A DNA stretch of 64,000 bases from Pararhizobium capsulatum DSM 1112 (GCF_030814475.1 NZ_JAUSVF010000001.1:2982001-3046000); one strand, 5' to 3'. Counted from the first letter of the stretch, positions 52,433 to 62,207 are shown. The notes: generated by a model not told the origin, from the sequence alone. Numbers and translations are program-made.

Positions 52433-53362
52433 ATGGACGCGCTTTCAAAAATCTTCACGGCCCCCCGCATTAGAGACGCGAAGTTCACCCGCCTGGAGGC
52501 CAGCGCACCCTGGGGAATAGTCTCTCCCGGCGAGCAAGTGGTGAAGTTCGTGCATGTCGTAAGCGGCTCAGCCGTATTGACCACGCCCGGCCAGGCCGCG
52601 CCCACACGGTTGGAAGCCGGTGACGTCTTCATCCTGCTGGCCGATGCTGCGTATAGGATTTTCGACGACGAACGTTCCGTGCTCATCGACTGCGTCGACG
52701 TCGAGCGCGCTCGCGTGGGCAACGGTATCAAGTTCGGCGGCGGCGGAGCCACGACGACATTCATCAGCGGATCCTTCGAGATGGAACCGCTCGGGCGCAA
52801 CTACGTCTGCGATGTGCTTCCGCCGTTCCTGCATCTTACGAAAGGCGCTGGCCGGACGGAGGGCTTCGCGACCATCCTGAACATGCTTGCACTTGAGACC
52901 TCCGTTTCCGGTCTGGGCGCAGACGCAGCGGTGATCCGGCTGTTCGAGCTTCTGTTTATCCATGCGCTCAGAGCCTACGTTGGTGACGACAGGCACCAGA
53001 AGCGCGGTTGGTTGGCCGCCGCATCGGATAGCCGTCTGAAATCCGCTATGGAGGCAATCCATGAGGATCCCGGGAAGGACTGGACCATCGGTTCCCTTGC
53101 CAGAATGGCGGGCATGTCTCGGTCCGCTTTCGCGGCTCGTTTCAAAGATGTTCTCGGCCAGACTCCGCTGGAATACATGACCTCCTGGCGAGTCTACTGC
53201 GCTTCGACGCTTCTTCTTACATCCCAAGCGCCGATATCGGAGATCGCCCACAAGGCGGGATATTCATCCGATGCGGCATTCAACAAGGTTTTCAAGCGAG
53301 TGACCGGACAAACGCCAGGCATGTTCAAGCGAGTGAACGAACCTGCGAGCCGCGCTGAATAG
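52433..53362 (+). CDS. AraC family transcriptional regulator
   Basis: A 309-aa AraC protein with the N-terminal cupin domain (VVKFVHVVSGSAVLTTPGQAAPTRLEAGDVFILLADAAYRI; AraC_binding_2 type) and C-terminal double HTH (WTIGSLARMAGMSRSAFAARFKDVLGQTPLEYMTSWR, ISEIAHKAGYSSDAAFNKVFKRVTGQTPGMFK). The ATG at 52433 has GAGG upstream; a TTG at 52379 is possible. It is divergent from the SnoaL-Gfo-MDR operon, which it probably activates. Confidence 0.92.
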   Translation: MDALSKIFTAPRIRDAKFTRLEASAPWGIVSPGEQVVKFVHVVSGSAVLTTPGQAAPTRLEAGDVFILLADAAYRIFDDERSVLIDCVDVERARVGNGIKFGGGGATTTFISGSFEMEPLGRNYVCDVLPPFLHLTKGAGRTEGFATILNMLALETSVSGLGADAAVIRLFELLFIHALRAYVGDDRHQKRGWLAAASDSRLKSAMEAIHEDPGKDWTIGSLARMAGMSRSAFAARFKDVLGQTPLEYMTSWRVYCASTLLLTSQAPISEIAHKAGYSSDAAFNKVFKRVTGQTPGMFKRVNEPASRAE

Positions 53363-53566
53363 CGACCGCAGCGGGGTCGCCGGGGCGGCTGGAGTTGCCG
53401 TGGATTCCGTTCCCTTTCCGCTTGCGCTGCTAGTCATGATCAGCGTCCTTCCATGGAGATCAACGCCCTCAGGACCTCTGGGACCATCGAGCGACACCTA
53501 GATGGCACTCGACGCGCGACACTCTTCTTGAGCATCCGGCTCTCCGCAGGACATGGAGCCGGATGG

Positions 53567-54004
53567 TCACTCGGTGATCTTGACGAATCCTTGCTGGACG
53601 AGCTGAATCGTACGCGCCATCGCGTCGAGATTGATCTTGATGCGGGGTAGAAGATCCGCGTTGCCCCATCCGTTCACCTTGGCAGTTGCTCCGCAAAGCT
53701 CGACCTTGACGCCGATGTCGATGAGGTCCGCGACCAGCTTTTTGTATGGGTTGCCAGTGGCAATGTTCCGCGACGCATTGTAGGCCTCATCGCCAAGCGT
53801 GGCGTGACCTGCGTTGGTGTGGAACACCACGATCACTTCAGAAGCCGCCTTCCAGTTCGCGATGTCCGTCGTGAGCAACTGAAGATGGAAGAGAGCCGCA
53901 GGCAAGTCACCCTCGAACACCAACCCTCCGATGCTGTGGACTGACTTCACTTCTCGCAGCTCGACGGGGATATCGATTACGAGCTCGCTTTTTTCATCCG
54001 TCAT
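53567..54004 (-). CDS. DsrE family protein
   Basis: A 145-aa protein of the DsrE/DsrF-like fold: LVFEGDLPAALFHLQLLTTDIANWKAASEVIVVFHTNAGHATLGDEAYNASR, then VADLIDIGVKVELCGATAKVNGW. The single cysteine in VELCGATA is at the sulfur-binding position of DsrE proteins. It is the last gene of the operon that starts at 57585, after the metallo-hydrolase gene at 113 bp distance. Related operon proteins elsewhere deal with sulfur or sulfur-substituted compounds; here that is only a hint. Confidence 0.85.
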   Translation of the reverse strand: MTDEKSELVIDIPVELREVKSVHSIGGLVFEGDLPAALFHLQLLTTDIANWKAASEVIVVFHTNAGHATLGDEAYNASRNIATGNPYKKLVADLIDIGVKVELCGATAKVNGWGNADLLPRIKINLDAMARTIQLVQQGFVKITE

Positions 54005-54117
54005 GTTCGTCTCCTTCGAGTTGTTACGAATGGATCCGGGACGCCAAAGCGGCGCCCCGGCGGCGCGCGTGGGAGCGGTGGGAGGAGCGCGCCGAAAGGT
54101 TTGTCAGATCGGCGCGC

Positions 54118-55083
54118 CTAGACGCCGGCGTAGACGAGCCTCGTGAAGAAGGCCGGATCAATCACGAACTGGCCCCACTTCCCGTCGAACGCGGCGGTGG
54201 GCTTTGCTTCAACCGTCTCGTCGAGGGAACGGCCCTGACGTTTGAGCTTGGCCACGTTCTCGCGTATGGCGACCAGCATGTCACGGAACTCACGCAACTC
54301 GGCGCGATTGCTGACCGGGTTTCCATGTCCGGGAATGATGATGGTCTTGTCGTTGGACGCGGCGAGGTTCAATTCAGCGGCAGCGATCATTCCGTCGATG
54401 CTTCCGCCTGTCGAGTGATCGATGAACGGATATATGCCGTTCCAGTACGTGTCGCCCGCATGCAGGACGTCCGCCTCGCCGAACATCACGTAGATGTCGC
54501 CATCCGTGTGGGCCGGGCCGTAATATTTCAGATCGAGTGTGTTACCGTTGAGCTTGAGCGTATGCTCCTTCGAGAACACATGCTGGGGGACGCCGCTCCG
54601 CGCCAGCGGTAGGAAATTGTAGTCCCAGTCCTCCACCCGTTGGACCTGCGAAAGGTGCTTGCGGGTGTTTTCATGGGCGATGATCTTCGCGCCGTCGGAG
54701 CCGATCCAGGGATTTCCATCCGCGTGGTCAAAATGCCAATGGGTGTTGATCAGGTGGGACACGGGATCCGGCGAGATGTCGGATAGCACCTTGGCCATCT
54801 GCTTCTGCGAGACACTGATTCCGGCGTCCACCATGACGAGGCCGTCCTTGCCGCCCAACACCGCGATGTTTCCACCCGAACCTTCAAGGATGGTGATGCC
54901 GTTCCTCAGCTTGTGGGTGGTGATGGCCGACTTCGCGGCACTGTCCTTTATGAGGCTCACCAGGCCCCGAGCCTCCGCATAGGCCTCGCGGGGGCTCAGC
55001 CATCCTCCCGTGGCGGCAAATCCCGCCGCACCGATGCAGCAGAGGCAAAATCCACGGCGCGAGAGCATGTGTTCGTTTTTCAT
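54118..55083 (-). CDS. Metallo-beta-lactamase fold hydrolase, Tat-exported
   Basis: A 321-aa protein. The N-terminus has a Tat motif (SRRGFCLCCIGAAGFAATGG), then the MBL core with the metal motif INTHWHFDHADGNPWIG, GPAHTDGDIYVMF and IIIPGHGNPV. It resembles the quinoprotein-relay/SoxH-like MBL proteins of the periplasm. The Cys residues beside the twin arginine are unusual in this position. It is the fourth gene of the operon. Substrate unknown. Confidence 0.9.
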   Translation of the reverse strand: MKNEHMLSRRGFCLCCIGAAGFAATGGWLSPREAYAEARGLVSLIKDSAAKSAITTHKLRNGITILEGSGGNIAVLGGKDGLVMVDAGISVSQKQMAKVLSDISPDPVSHLINTHWHFDHADGNPWIGSDGAKIIAHENTRKHLSQVQRVEDWDYNFLPLARSGVPQHVFSKEHTLKLNGNTLDLKYYGPAHTDGDIYVMFGEADVLHAGDTYWNGIYPFIDHSTGGSIDGMIAAAELNLAASNDKTIIIPGHGNPVSNRAELREFRDMLVAIRENVAKLKRQGRSLDETVEAKPTAAFDGKWGQFVIDPAFFTRLVYAGV

Positions 55084-55173
55084 GGCATACCTTTCCGCAG
55101 CCGGATCAGACGAGCCGACGGCTTTCGAACTGTAGTTGGAGAGGTCAGGCGGGCCCTGCGGCCCCGCCTTGCG

Positions 55174-56157
55174 TCAAGCCTTGATGAAGGCCAAGAGATC
55201 GGCGTTGATCACGTCGGCGTTCGTGGCGAACATCCCATGCGGGTAGCCATCGTAGACCTTCAGCGTCCCGTTCTTGAGAAGCTTCACCGACAGCTCCGCG
55301 GAGTCTGCGATGGGGACCACCTGGTCGTCGCTGCCGTGCATCACGAGCACGGGTACGTCGATGACCTTGAGATCTTCGGTGAAGTCGGTCTCCGAGAAGA
55401 CCTTGATGCATTCGTAGTGTGCATTCGCGCCGCCCATCATTCCCTGCCGCCACCAGTTGCGGATGGTTCCTTCCGAAATGGTCGCCCCGGGGCGGTTGAA
55501 GCCGTAGAACGGCCCGCTTGCGATATCGAGGTAGAGCTGCGCGCGGTTGGCGGCCAGCGCCGCCCGGTAGCCGTCGAACACCTCGATCGGCAGCCCGCCA
55601 GGGTTTTTGTCGGACTTGACCATGACCGGGGGGATCGCGGCAATCAGAACCGCTTTTGCGACCCTGCCCTTGCCATGTTTGGCCACATACCTGGTGACTT
55701 CACCACCACCGGTCGAATGGCCGATGTGAACGGCGTCTCGAAGGTCGAGCGCCTCCGCCAGGGCCGCGACGTCGGCCGCGTACGTGTCCATGTCGTTGCC
55801 ACCGGATGTCTGGCTCGAGCGGCCATGGCCCCTACGGTCATGCGCAATGACGCGGAACCCCTTGCTCAGGAAAAACAGCATCTGGTTGTCCCAGTCGTCG
55901 GCACTGAGAGGCCAGCCGTGGTGGAATACGATCGGCTGACCGGAACCCCAGTCCTTGTAGAAAATCTGCGCGCCGTCTTTCGTCGTGATGCTGCTCATGA
56001 TCTCACTCCCGGTTTCGATGTTTGCATTGGATGGGTTCGAAGCCGCGCTTGCCGCGAGTGCCTTCAGTGGCAGGGCGGCGACTGCCGTGGCGGCGGTCCC
56101 TATCAGTACCTCCCGCCTTGTCGCGGCAGGCATCGGAAAACTTTCTCTGGATGTCAT
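55174..56157 (-). CDS. Alpha/beta hydrolase, haloperoxidase-like, Tat-exported
   Basis: A 327-aa protein with an N-terminal Tat-like signal ([25 protein letters not shown]), and the catalytic Ser in [20 protein letters not shown], Asp in [14 protein letters not shown] and His in [13 protein letters not shown], as in the cofactor-free chloroperoxidase (perhydrolase) family. Such enzymes hydrolyse esters and can form peracids. An internal ATG ([11 protein letters not shown]) could give a cytoplasmic form. It is the third gene of the operon. Confidence 0.92.
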   Translation of the reverse strand: MTSRESFPMPAATRREVLIGTAATAVAALPLKALAASAASNPSNANIETGSEIMSSITTKDGAQIFYKDWGSGQPIVFHHGWPLSADDWDNQMLFFLSKGFRVIAHDRRGHGRSSQTSGGNDMDTYAADVAALAEALDLRDAVHIGHSTGGGEVTRYVAKHGKGRVAKAVLIAAIPPVMVKSDKNPGGLPIEVFDGYRAALAANRAQLYLDIASGPFYGFNRPGATISEGTIRNWWRQGMMGGANAHYECIKVFSETDFTEDLKVIDVPVLVMHGSDDQVVPIADSAELSVKLLKNGTLKVYDGYPHGMFATNADVINADLLAFIKA

Positions 56158-56247
56158 AGTCCTGTACCTTCTTTGGCCGGATGGCTTCGCAGGCGCGAAA
56201 GCTTTGCGTCGGCTTTCGATCTCGCCCCTGTCCAGGTTGCGATGGCG

Positions 56248-56547
56248 TCAGCCGAGGACGGGCGCGGCCTCGGACCACTCCTTGCGTGTCGTCGGATGGC
56301 CGTCGATGGTCTCGACGATGTCCTTCGATTTCGAAAGCGTGGTCATCAAGGACTTCGGACCCTCGAACGGTCGGCCACCGATGTGCCAGCCATCCGTGTG
56401 CAGTTCCTCAATCAAGACCCAGACGACCTCGCGGAAGGCTTCAGAGCCTTCGAACTTGACCATGACATCGGTCAGCGCCTTGGCCATGGCGTGTTTTTCC
56501 TCTGGCGTGAAAACGCCGTCGACGAGCTTCACGTTCACGAATGGCAT
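56248..56547 (-). CDS. 4-oxalocrotonate tautomerase-like protein
   Basis: A 99-aa protein starting MPFVNVKLVDGVFTPEEKHAMAKALTDVMVKFEGSEA. After removal of the initiator Met, Pro1 is the catalytic base of tautomerases, and the WVLIEELHTDGWHIGG segment fits the family. It is longer than classic 62-residue 4-OT but within the tautomerase-like DUF1904/Tautomerase_2 range. It follows the MDR gene by 33 bp in the same operon. It may isomerise enol-keto or unsaturated acids. Confidence 0.9.
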   Translation of the reverse strand: MPFVNVKLVDGVFTPEEKHAMAKALTDVMVKFEGSEAFREVVWVLIEELHTDGWHIGGRPFEGPKSLMTTLSKSKDIVETIDGHPTTRKEWSEAAPVLG

Positions 56548-56580
56548 TGTCTTCTCCTTGGTTCTGGTGACAGGATCCGC

Positions 56581-57585
56581 TTACTCGGCAACGTCGATGA
56601 CGATCTTTCCGCTGGCGGTCCGATTTTCGACCTCGGCATAGGCTGCCGAGACAGTCTCGAAGCTGAACCGACGCGGGTCCAGAAGTGGTGTGATCTTTCC
56701 GGCTTCGACCAGCCGCTTCGCCTCCCGCAGGATTTCCCCGTGATGAAGGCGACCTTCGCCGGTCAGCATCGGCAGGAGCGTGAAGACACCCGAGTAGCTT
56801 GCAGCGCGGAAGGACAGCGGTCCGAGCGAATGGGTTCCCCACCCGAGGCAACTGACGACATGACCGAACCTTCTGACGGCGTTGAACGCCGCGTCTATCC
56901 CGGCCCCGCCGACAGTGTCATAGACCACGTCGAAGCCGCGTCCGCCCGTATGGTCCTTGACGTATTCCTCGACGGTGGTCCGATGGCGGTCGATTGCCGT
57001 CGCGCACAATTCTTCGATCTGCCTGTGCTTCGACGCCTTGTCCACGGCGAAGACCTGAGCTCCGAAGGCGCGTGCGATTTGGATTGCCACATGACCCACA
57101 CCGCCAGCACCGATTACGAGCACCTTTTGCCGTGCCTGGATTTGAGCGCGATCGACCAGCCCTTCCCAGGCCGTGATGAACACCAGCGGCAGTGCGGCGG
57201 CCTCGCGCATGGTGAGGTTGGTTGGCTTGGGCGCCAGCAGATCGGCATCGACAGAGACGAGGGTCGCCAGTGAGCCCTGCAGGCCGCCAACGCCGCCGGT
57301 CAACCCGAAGACTTCATCCTGCGGTCTGAAGGACGTAACGCCCGGGCCGACTGCCTCGACGACTCCAGCCAGGTCCATTCCGAGAACTGCGGGCAACGGA
57401 TGGCGGGCGTGCGGGGCCTGTCCACTCTTGATCTTGAGATCGAGCGGGTTGACGCTGCTCGCCTTGACGCGGACGAGAACCTTTCCCGCCGCGGGAGCCG
57501 GACACGTCATACGGGAACGGACAAAGTCAGAGTTCGTCTCGGTGAGGACGAGTGCATCCATGTCGGTAGGCGTGTTGTTCGTCAT
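56581..57585 (-). CDS. Quinone oxidoreductase-like medium-chain reductase (paralogue)
   Basis: A 334-aa MDR enzyme: VLVRVKASSVNPLDLKIKSGQAPHARHPLPAVLGMDLAGVVEAVGPGV, VLVIGAGGVGHVAIQIARAFGA, FDVVYDTVGGAGIDAAF and RFGHVVSCLGWGTHSLGPLSF. The same segments occur in the reductase at 43807-44796, so the two are close paralogues. ATG 57585 with AAGGGCAGA upstream is preferred to the frame to 57630. It is the first gene of a five-gene operon downstream of a large regulator. Confidence 0.93.
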   Translation of the reverse strand: MTNNTPTDMDALVLTETNSDFVRSRMTCPAPAAGKVLVRVKASSVNPLDLKIKSGQAPHARHPLPAVLGMDLAGVVEAVGPGVTSFRPQDEVFGLTGGVGGLQGSLATLVSVDADLLAPKPTNLTMREAAALPLVFITAWEGLVDRAQIQARQKVLVIGAGGVGHVAIQIARAFGAQVFAVDKASKHRQIEELCATAIDRHRTTVEEYVKDHTGGRGFDVVYDTVGGAGIDAAFNAVRRFGHVVSCLGWGTHSLGPLSFRAASYSGVFTLLPMLTGEGRLHHGEILREAKRLVEAGKITPLLDPRRFSFETVSAAYAEVENRTASGKIVIDVAE

Positions 57586-57718
57586 CGGTCTGCCCTTCAT
57601 GCGCTGCCGTCTATCCGGCGATGGGCACAAGATGGCAGAGCACCACTGTCACGAGCCAGTGAATCGCGGTGAATTCTTGTGTGACGGTCAAGCGCGGCCG
57701 CTGACCGTCAACTCCGGA

Positions 57719-60586
57719 TCAGGAAAGTTCGGCCAGAAACGCCTTCGCTGCGCGGAGATCTGCGGTATCGAGACCTTCACTGAAACGTCCATACACGGTG
57801 GCGAGAAGCTCGCGTGCTCCAGCTCGGTCGCCGCGCCCCGCGACCGATTGAGAAAGGCTCATCGCCGATCTCAATTCCAAGGAAAGTGCGTCCTGCTGCC
57901 GAGCCAGTTCCAGCGAATGGAGATAGCACTGCTCGGCTTCGTCGCCCTGTTCGCATTGAGCAAGGATCTCACCTTTCAAACGACAGAGCTCTGTGATGTA
58001 CCATAGCTCGCCCTTGTCCTCGCTAGCGGCAATGGCTGCCTCCACCAGGGTCTTTGCTTCGGCATACTCGCCGAGCGAGGCGAGACCCTCGGCCAGGAAG
58101 CAGACAAATCTCACATTGTAGAGGTTGAAAAGCTTGACCTGCCGCAGTTCCGCCAGCCCGTTGCGGAGTAGCGGAACTCCCCTTTGCGGAAGGCCCCGCT
58201 GGATCAGCAGGGCCGCTTTCCAACAACGGCCGAATACCTCCCACGGACCGAGGCCGTTCAGTCTGGCCAGATCGAGCAGCTCCGTGACAGCGGATTCGGC
58301 CGCTTCAAGGTCCCCGACATGAACCAAGATTGGACATGACCATCGGGCCAACGCTTCGCACAGCGAAATGGCGTGGCCGGAGCTGCGCGCCGCCTCCACA
58401 GCGGCATCGGCTGCGCGCACGGCCTGGTCCGGGAAGCCCTGCATCCACAGGAGTTGAGCGGGCTGTATTCGCGCCGATACGGACTGACCAAATTTGAACC
58501 GGACAAACCCGCCAGGGGGAAGCTCGGTCGAGACGTCGTGCTCCAGCATGCGATCCGCGTGGTGACGCGCGCGCCGGAGATCTCCCATGCAGAAGAGCGT
58601 CATGCTCAGCATTCGGTCGCCGATGAACCTGTCGAGGCTGCTGCGAGCGAGGCTGACAAAGCGGTCTGCATTCTCCCGCGATGCCCGGTATTCGCCCATC
58701 CCCACCTGCGCGATCCACAATCCCCACAGGGCTTCCGCCTGCGCGTCGGCGTCGCCCAGCTCTTCGGCAATCTCCAGTGCCTTTGCGAACGCCGCGGGAG
58801 CCTGTGGCGCGAACCCGACCTTGAAGGCCTGCGAGAGACCGAGCGCTCTATAAAGCTGCATGACCTGACGGGCGCGCCCATCCCGCTTTTCCCCTGGGTC
58901 GATCGCGTTCAACGCGCGGTGAACGCACGTCAGGCACTCGTCGACCAGCGACAGTTGATACCAGAGCGGAATGGCTGAAACAGTTACCGCAACCCCCAGA
59001 TCGGAGTCGCCGTTGTCGGAGAACGCCCAGTCGAGAACGTAGCGGACATCGTTGATCTGCGACCCGTACTTGAGCAGCCATTCCTGGCTTGAAAGGGTTT
59101 CCATCTCCTCCACCGAATGCCCGAGGGTCTCGCAAAGATATCTCGCCAGGCGCTGGACGACGAGGCTAGCCTCCCCTGCTTCGTGCAACTTGCTTGAAGC
59201 GAAGGCTCGCGTCGTATCCAGCAATCGGTATCGTGCCGCCTTGGCGCGCGTATCAGCAGTTAAGAGAGACTTTGCCACAAGTTGCGCAAGTTGCCCCGGC
59301 ACATCGCGCTCGTTTGCTTGTGCATCGAAAGCAACAGCTTCCGCTGCCTCGCGCCCGAATTCACCAGCGAACACGGAAAGGCCCCGAAGTACTGCCTGCT
59401 CCTCGCGCGAAAGTGCACCGTAGCTCCAGTCGATCATGGCAGCCAGCGTCTGATGACGTGGAAGCGCGGTGCGCCTGCCACCCGTAAGAAGTCGTAGACG
59501 GTCGTTCAAAAGCTCCGCTATTCCTCGAGTGCCAAACGCCTCCACCCGACCGGCAGCCAGCTCGATTGCCAGGGCGATTCCGTCGAGCTGGCGGCATATG
59601 TGGGTGACGATCGGAGCTTCGTCGTCATCGAACGTGAACTCACCTCCGGACGAAGTTGCGCGGTCCACAAAAAGTCGGATGGCGGGAAACCTCAGCGCAT
59701 CGACCGCTGTTAGGCCCGAGCCAAGCGGGGGCATATCGAGGGCGGGAAGCCTGTAGACGCTCTCCCCCTCCACCCGCAATGCCTCTCGGCTGGTAGCGAG
59801 AATCCCGATGCTCGGAGCTTCCCGGAGCAGTATCTCCGCCAGTCCTGCAGTGGCGTCGAGAACGAGCTCGCAACTATCGAACACGAGAAGCATCCGCTTG
59901 TCGCGCAGGTGCGCGGTCAGCAGGGACACGGTATCGCCCGTGATTTCCGGGAGCCGAAGTTGTGACGCCAGGACGGACGGAAGCGAGGAAGGATCCCGGA
60001 GCGGTGCCAGATCTAGGAAACACACGCCATGCTCATACGATGAAGATAGCTCTTCTGCAACGCGAATGCCGACCGTTGTCTTTCCGATGCCGCCAGGGCC
60101 GACAATGGACACAAGACGAGAGCGTTGAACCCTTCCTTCAAGGATCTCAATCGCCTCCTCCCGTCCGATCGGTCGAGTCAGAGACCTTGGAAGATTATTC
60201 AGCGCTGCATCCGCGGCAGCTCTGTTTGAAGGTTCCGAGCGGGAAATTGGCGCGATGAACCGATATCCCCGCGCCGGGACAGCGGCGATGTAGCGGGGCG
60301 TCGATTGGTCTTCGCTGAGCGCCCTTCGAAGCACAGCGATCTGCGCTCTGAGGTTCGATTCCTCGACTATTGTGTTCGGCCAGGCGCGCGCAATCAGTTC
60401 GTCTTTCGTCAGTAGTTCGCCAGGCCTTTCCGTCAGCGCGATGAGAATGTCGAGCGCCCGCGAGCCGATCGGTACCGGCTCCTCGTCTCTGACCAGGAGG
60501 TGACGTTCCGGATACAGCCGGAAATCGCCGAAGGATGTCGAAACATCCGCCGTCCCTGTTGCGTTTGGTGGTGCCTGCCCGTCCAT
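57719..60586 (-). CDS. Large winged-helix/STAND ATPase/TPR transcriptional regulator
   Basis: A 955-aa regulator. Residues 15-115 form an OmpR/CadC-type winged helix (FGDFRLYPERHLLVRDEEPVPIGSRALDILIALTERPGELLTKDELIARAWP). A STAND-type ATPase follows with Walker A GPGGIGKTT (163-171), Walker B LLVFD (233-237) and sensor ILATSREALRVEGE (262-275). From about residue 500 a long helical TPR-like region (repeats of ALNAIDPGEKR, AFAKALEIAEELGDADAQAEAL and similar) fills the rest. Such proteins resemble the MalT/AfsR/SARP-like signal-integrating activators. It lies upstream of the MDR operon (133 bp) on the same strand and probably controls it. Confidence 0.9.
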   Translation of the reverse strand: MDGQAPPNATGTADVSTSFGDFRLYPERHLLVRDEEPVPIGSRALDILIALTERPGELLTKDELIARAWPNTIVEESNLRAQIAVLRRALSEDQSTPRYIAAVPARGYRFIAPISRSEPSNRAAADAALNNLPRSLTRPIGREEAIEILEGRVQRSRLVSIVGPGGIGKTTVGIRVAEELSSSYEHGVCFLDLAPLRDPSSLPSVLASQLRLPEITGDTVSLLTAHLRDKRMLLVFDSCELVLDATAGLAEILLREAPSIGILATSREALRVEGESVYRLPALDMPPLGSGLTAVDALRFPAIRLFVDRATSSGGEFTFDDDEAPIVTHICRQLDGIALAIELAAGRVEAFGTRGIAELLNDRLRLLTGGRRTALPRHQTLAAMIDWSYGALSREEQAVLRGLSVFAGEFGREAAEAVAFDAQANERDVPGQLAQLVAKSLLTADTRAKAARYRLLDTTRAFASSKLHEAGEASLVVQRLARYLCETLGHSVEEMETLSSQEWLLKYGSQINDVRYVLDWAFSDNGDSDLGVAVTVSAIPLWYQLSLVDECLTCVHRALNAIDPGEKRDGRARQVMQLYRALGLSQAFKVGFAPQAPAAFAKALEIAEELGDADAQAEALWGLWIAQVGMGEYRASRENADRFVSLARSSLDRFIGDRMLSMTLFCMGDLRRARHHADRMLEHDVSTELPPGGFVRFKFGQSVSARIQPAQLLWMQGFPDQAVRAADAAVEAARSSGHAISLCEALARWSCPILVHVGDLEAAESAVTELLDLARLNGLGPWEVFGRCWKAALLIQRGLPQRGVPLLRNGLAELRQVKLFNLYNVRFVCFLAEGLASLGEYAEAKTLVEAAIAASEDKGELWYITELCRLKGEILAQCEQGDEAEQCYLHSLELARQQDALSLELRSAMSLSQSVAGRGDRAGARELLATVYGRFSEGLDTADLRAAKAFLAELS

Positions 60587-60802
60587 CCTGATCGGCCCTG
60601 ATAGCTAAGCGGTGTCAGATCACAGCCAGTAAAGCCGCGCATCATAATCGATCGTCTCGGGTCGGAGAACGACAACCACATAGATTCCTAACTTATGGAG
60701 CGTTGGCAACAACTAGCAGGCCGCCCATCTTCTCCTGAGGAGATCAGTCGTATCGTGACGTCAGCGGTCGCCGAAAGGCGTCAGGAGAGACACGATCACG
60801 CT

Positions 60803-61771
60803 TCAGTTTATTTCAATATCCAAACCTGTCATCATGGCGGTCCTTCGCCACAACCTTTCGGCCCTCGCCGGGTCAATCGCGTAAGGGCGCACCCCGAAGG
60901 GACTTTCGGTCTCGACAGATGCGATATCGCAGTTCTCGCAGTATACTCCTCCCAGAGAATTCAAAAGTGGGGAGGTTGCGCACCAGACCGTTGTAGCTGC
61001 CCCCTGCCCGGGTGTTTTCTTGTCCGCAGCCGGATCGATCACCGGAGACCCGTCTGGCTCGAGCGCGCCGACGGCGTCGAACTCGGCTCTGCTCAAGTGG
61101 CGAATACCGGGCGTGACGATCATTCCCGGATGAACGGAAAAGGCGCGAATCCCATTCGCCTGACCGCGCCTGTCAAGCGCCACCGCGAAAAGAGCGTTCG
61201 CGGTCTTGGATTGAGCGTAGGCGATCCATTTGTTATAGGGCCGCCGATCGAAATCAATATCCTCGAAGTCGACATCAGACATCTGGTGGGCTCGGGACGA
61301 CATGACGATCACTCGCGATGTTCCGGCCGCAACCAATGCTGGCCACAGCAGCATCGTGAGCTGATAGTGTCCCAGGAAGTTGATTGAGAAATGGCCCTCA
61401 TGGCCACGCGTATCTCGAAAAAGCGGCTGAGCCATTATGCCAGCATTGAGAACGAGAATGTCGATCCGACCGTGACCGTCGAGGAAAGCGTGCGCGAAAG
61501 CTTTGCCTGACGCCTCCTCCGCAAGATCAAGGGCACACACATCGACATTTTCGATTCCGCTCAACGCCGTGCGGGCGGCGACAGGGTCGAGAGCGGGAAC
61601 ATGTACACTTGCACCCGACGATGCGAGCGCGCGGACCGTCTCAAGCCCTAGTCCCGACGAACCGCCAGTCACTACTGCGATCCGACCTGTCAGGTCGACG
61701 TCGCGTGCTACCTCCATAGCCAACATGGCAGGACAGAGCCCGGTCAGCAGTGGTTCTTGAACTACTCGCAC
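60803..61771 (-). CDS. Short-chain dehydrogenase/reductase
   Basis: A 322-aa SDR from GTG 61771 (GGGGGT six bases upstream); a TTG at 61783 and ATG at 61726 are alternatives. Motifs: VVTGGSSGLGLETVRALASSGASVHVPAL, LNAGIMAQPLF, INFLGHYQLTMLLWPALV, the catalytic Tyr and Lys in YAQSKTANALFAVAL, and an SDR-specific end with LGGVYCENCDIASVE. It is related to the SDR at 47300. It lies upstream of the STAND regulator on the same strand, 216 bp apart. Substrate unknown. Confidence 0.92.
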   Translation of the reverse strand: MRVVQEPLLTGLCPAMLAMEVARDVDLTGRIAVVTGGSSGLGLETVRALASSGASVHVPALDPVAARTALSGIENVDVCALDLAEEASGKAFAHAFLDGHGRIDILVLNAGIMAQPLFRDTRGHEGHFSINFLGHYQLTMLLWPALVAAGTSRVIVMSSRAHQMSDVDFEDIDFDRRPYNKWIAYAQSKTANALFAVALDRRGQANGIRAFSVHPGMIVTPGIRHLSRAEFDAVGALEPDGSPVIDPAADKKTPGQGAATTVWCATSPLLNSLGGVYCENCDIASVETESPFGVRPYAIDPARAERLWRRTAMMTGLDIEIN

Positions 61772-62207
61772 TTTTACCCCCAAGGTTTTATCGCCGCTTA
61801 GTTCGGCACTCGGGGATGATATATAATTCGCTGCCTACTGTCGCTGCAGCTCGCTCACGCGGGGTCAAGCGTAATCTTTGATGCGTTCCGCGGAGTCGAC
61901 AAAGATGCGTGCCATCCACGGACTTTCGCATCTCGGATCCGAGGTCGACGCGTTCCTCCAGCGTATCTTGGTTGTGCCAACGGCGGGCGGACGAGGACAG
62001 CAGCACGGCAATCTCAATCTAGCGAAGGCCGTGGGAAAGAGTGTCGCGGAGATCATCTGCTCAGTCCTAGCTGGTGAGATGACTGTCGCAAATCTTGACC
62101 GTCGTCGGACGGGGATCGGTCGTTGGCGCTGTGAGGCCGTCGCCCATAAGAAGGCGTTTCGTCAGCGGGTGCCGTCATGTGGATGGGGGGACAGAATTGC
62201 CTCAGGG
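61772..62207. other. Gap without a convincing gene
   Basis: This 436-bp stretch separates the SDR start from the secreted protein gene. Frames on both strands are open for 60-110 codons but have poor coding quality, such as high Arg/Pro runs on the minus strand and no RBS. It may contain a decayed gene; I could not identify its parent. No repeat or RNA gene was recognised. Confidence 0.4.

Noticed and set aside
54913..57273. 786-codon plus-strand frame across the hydrolase, tautomerase and MDR genes
   Set aside because: It crosses several clear genes on the other strand and shows no domain.
60341..60365. GGTTCGATTCC-like T-arm sequence
   Set aside because: It lies inside the 955-aa regulator gene and no acceptor or anticodon stem surrounds it.
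61865..62056. 63-codon minus-strand frame upstream of the SDR
   Set aside because: High Arg/Pro/Cys content and no recognisable domain; it may be part of a decayed gene but cannot be supported.
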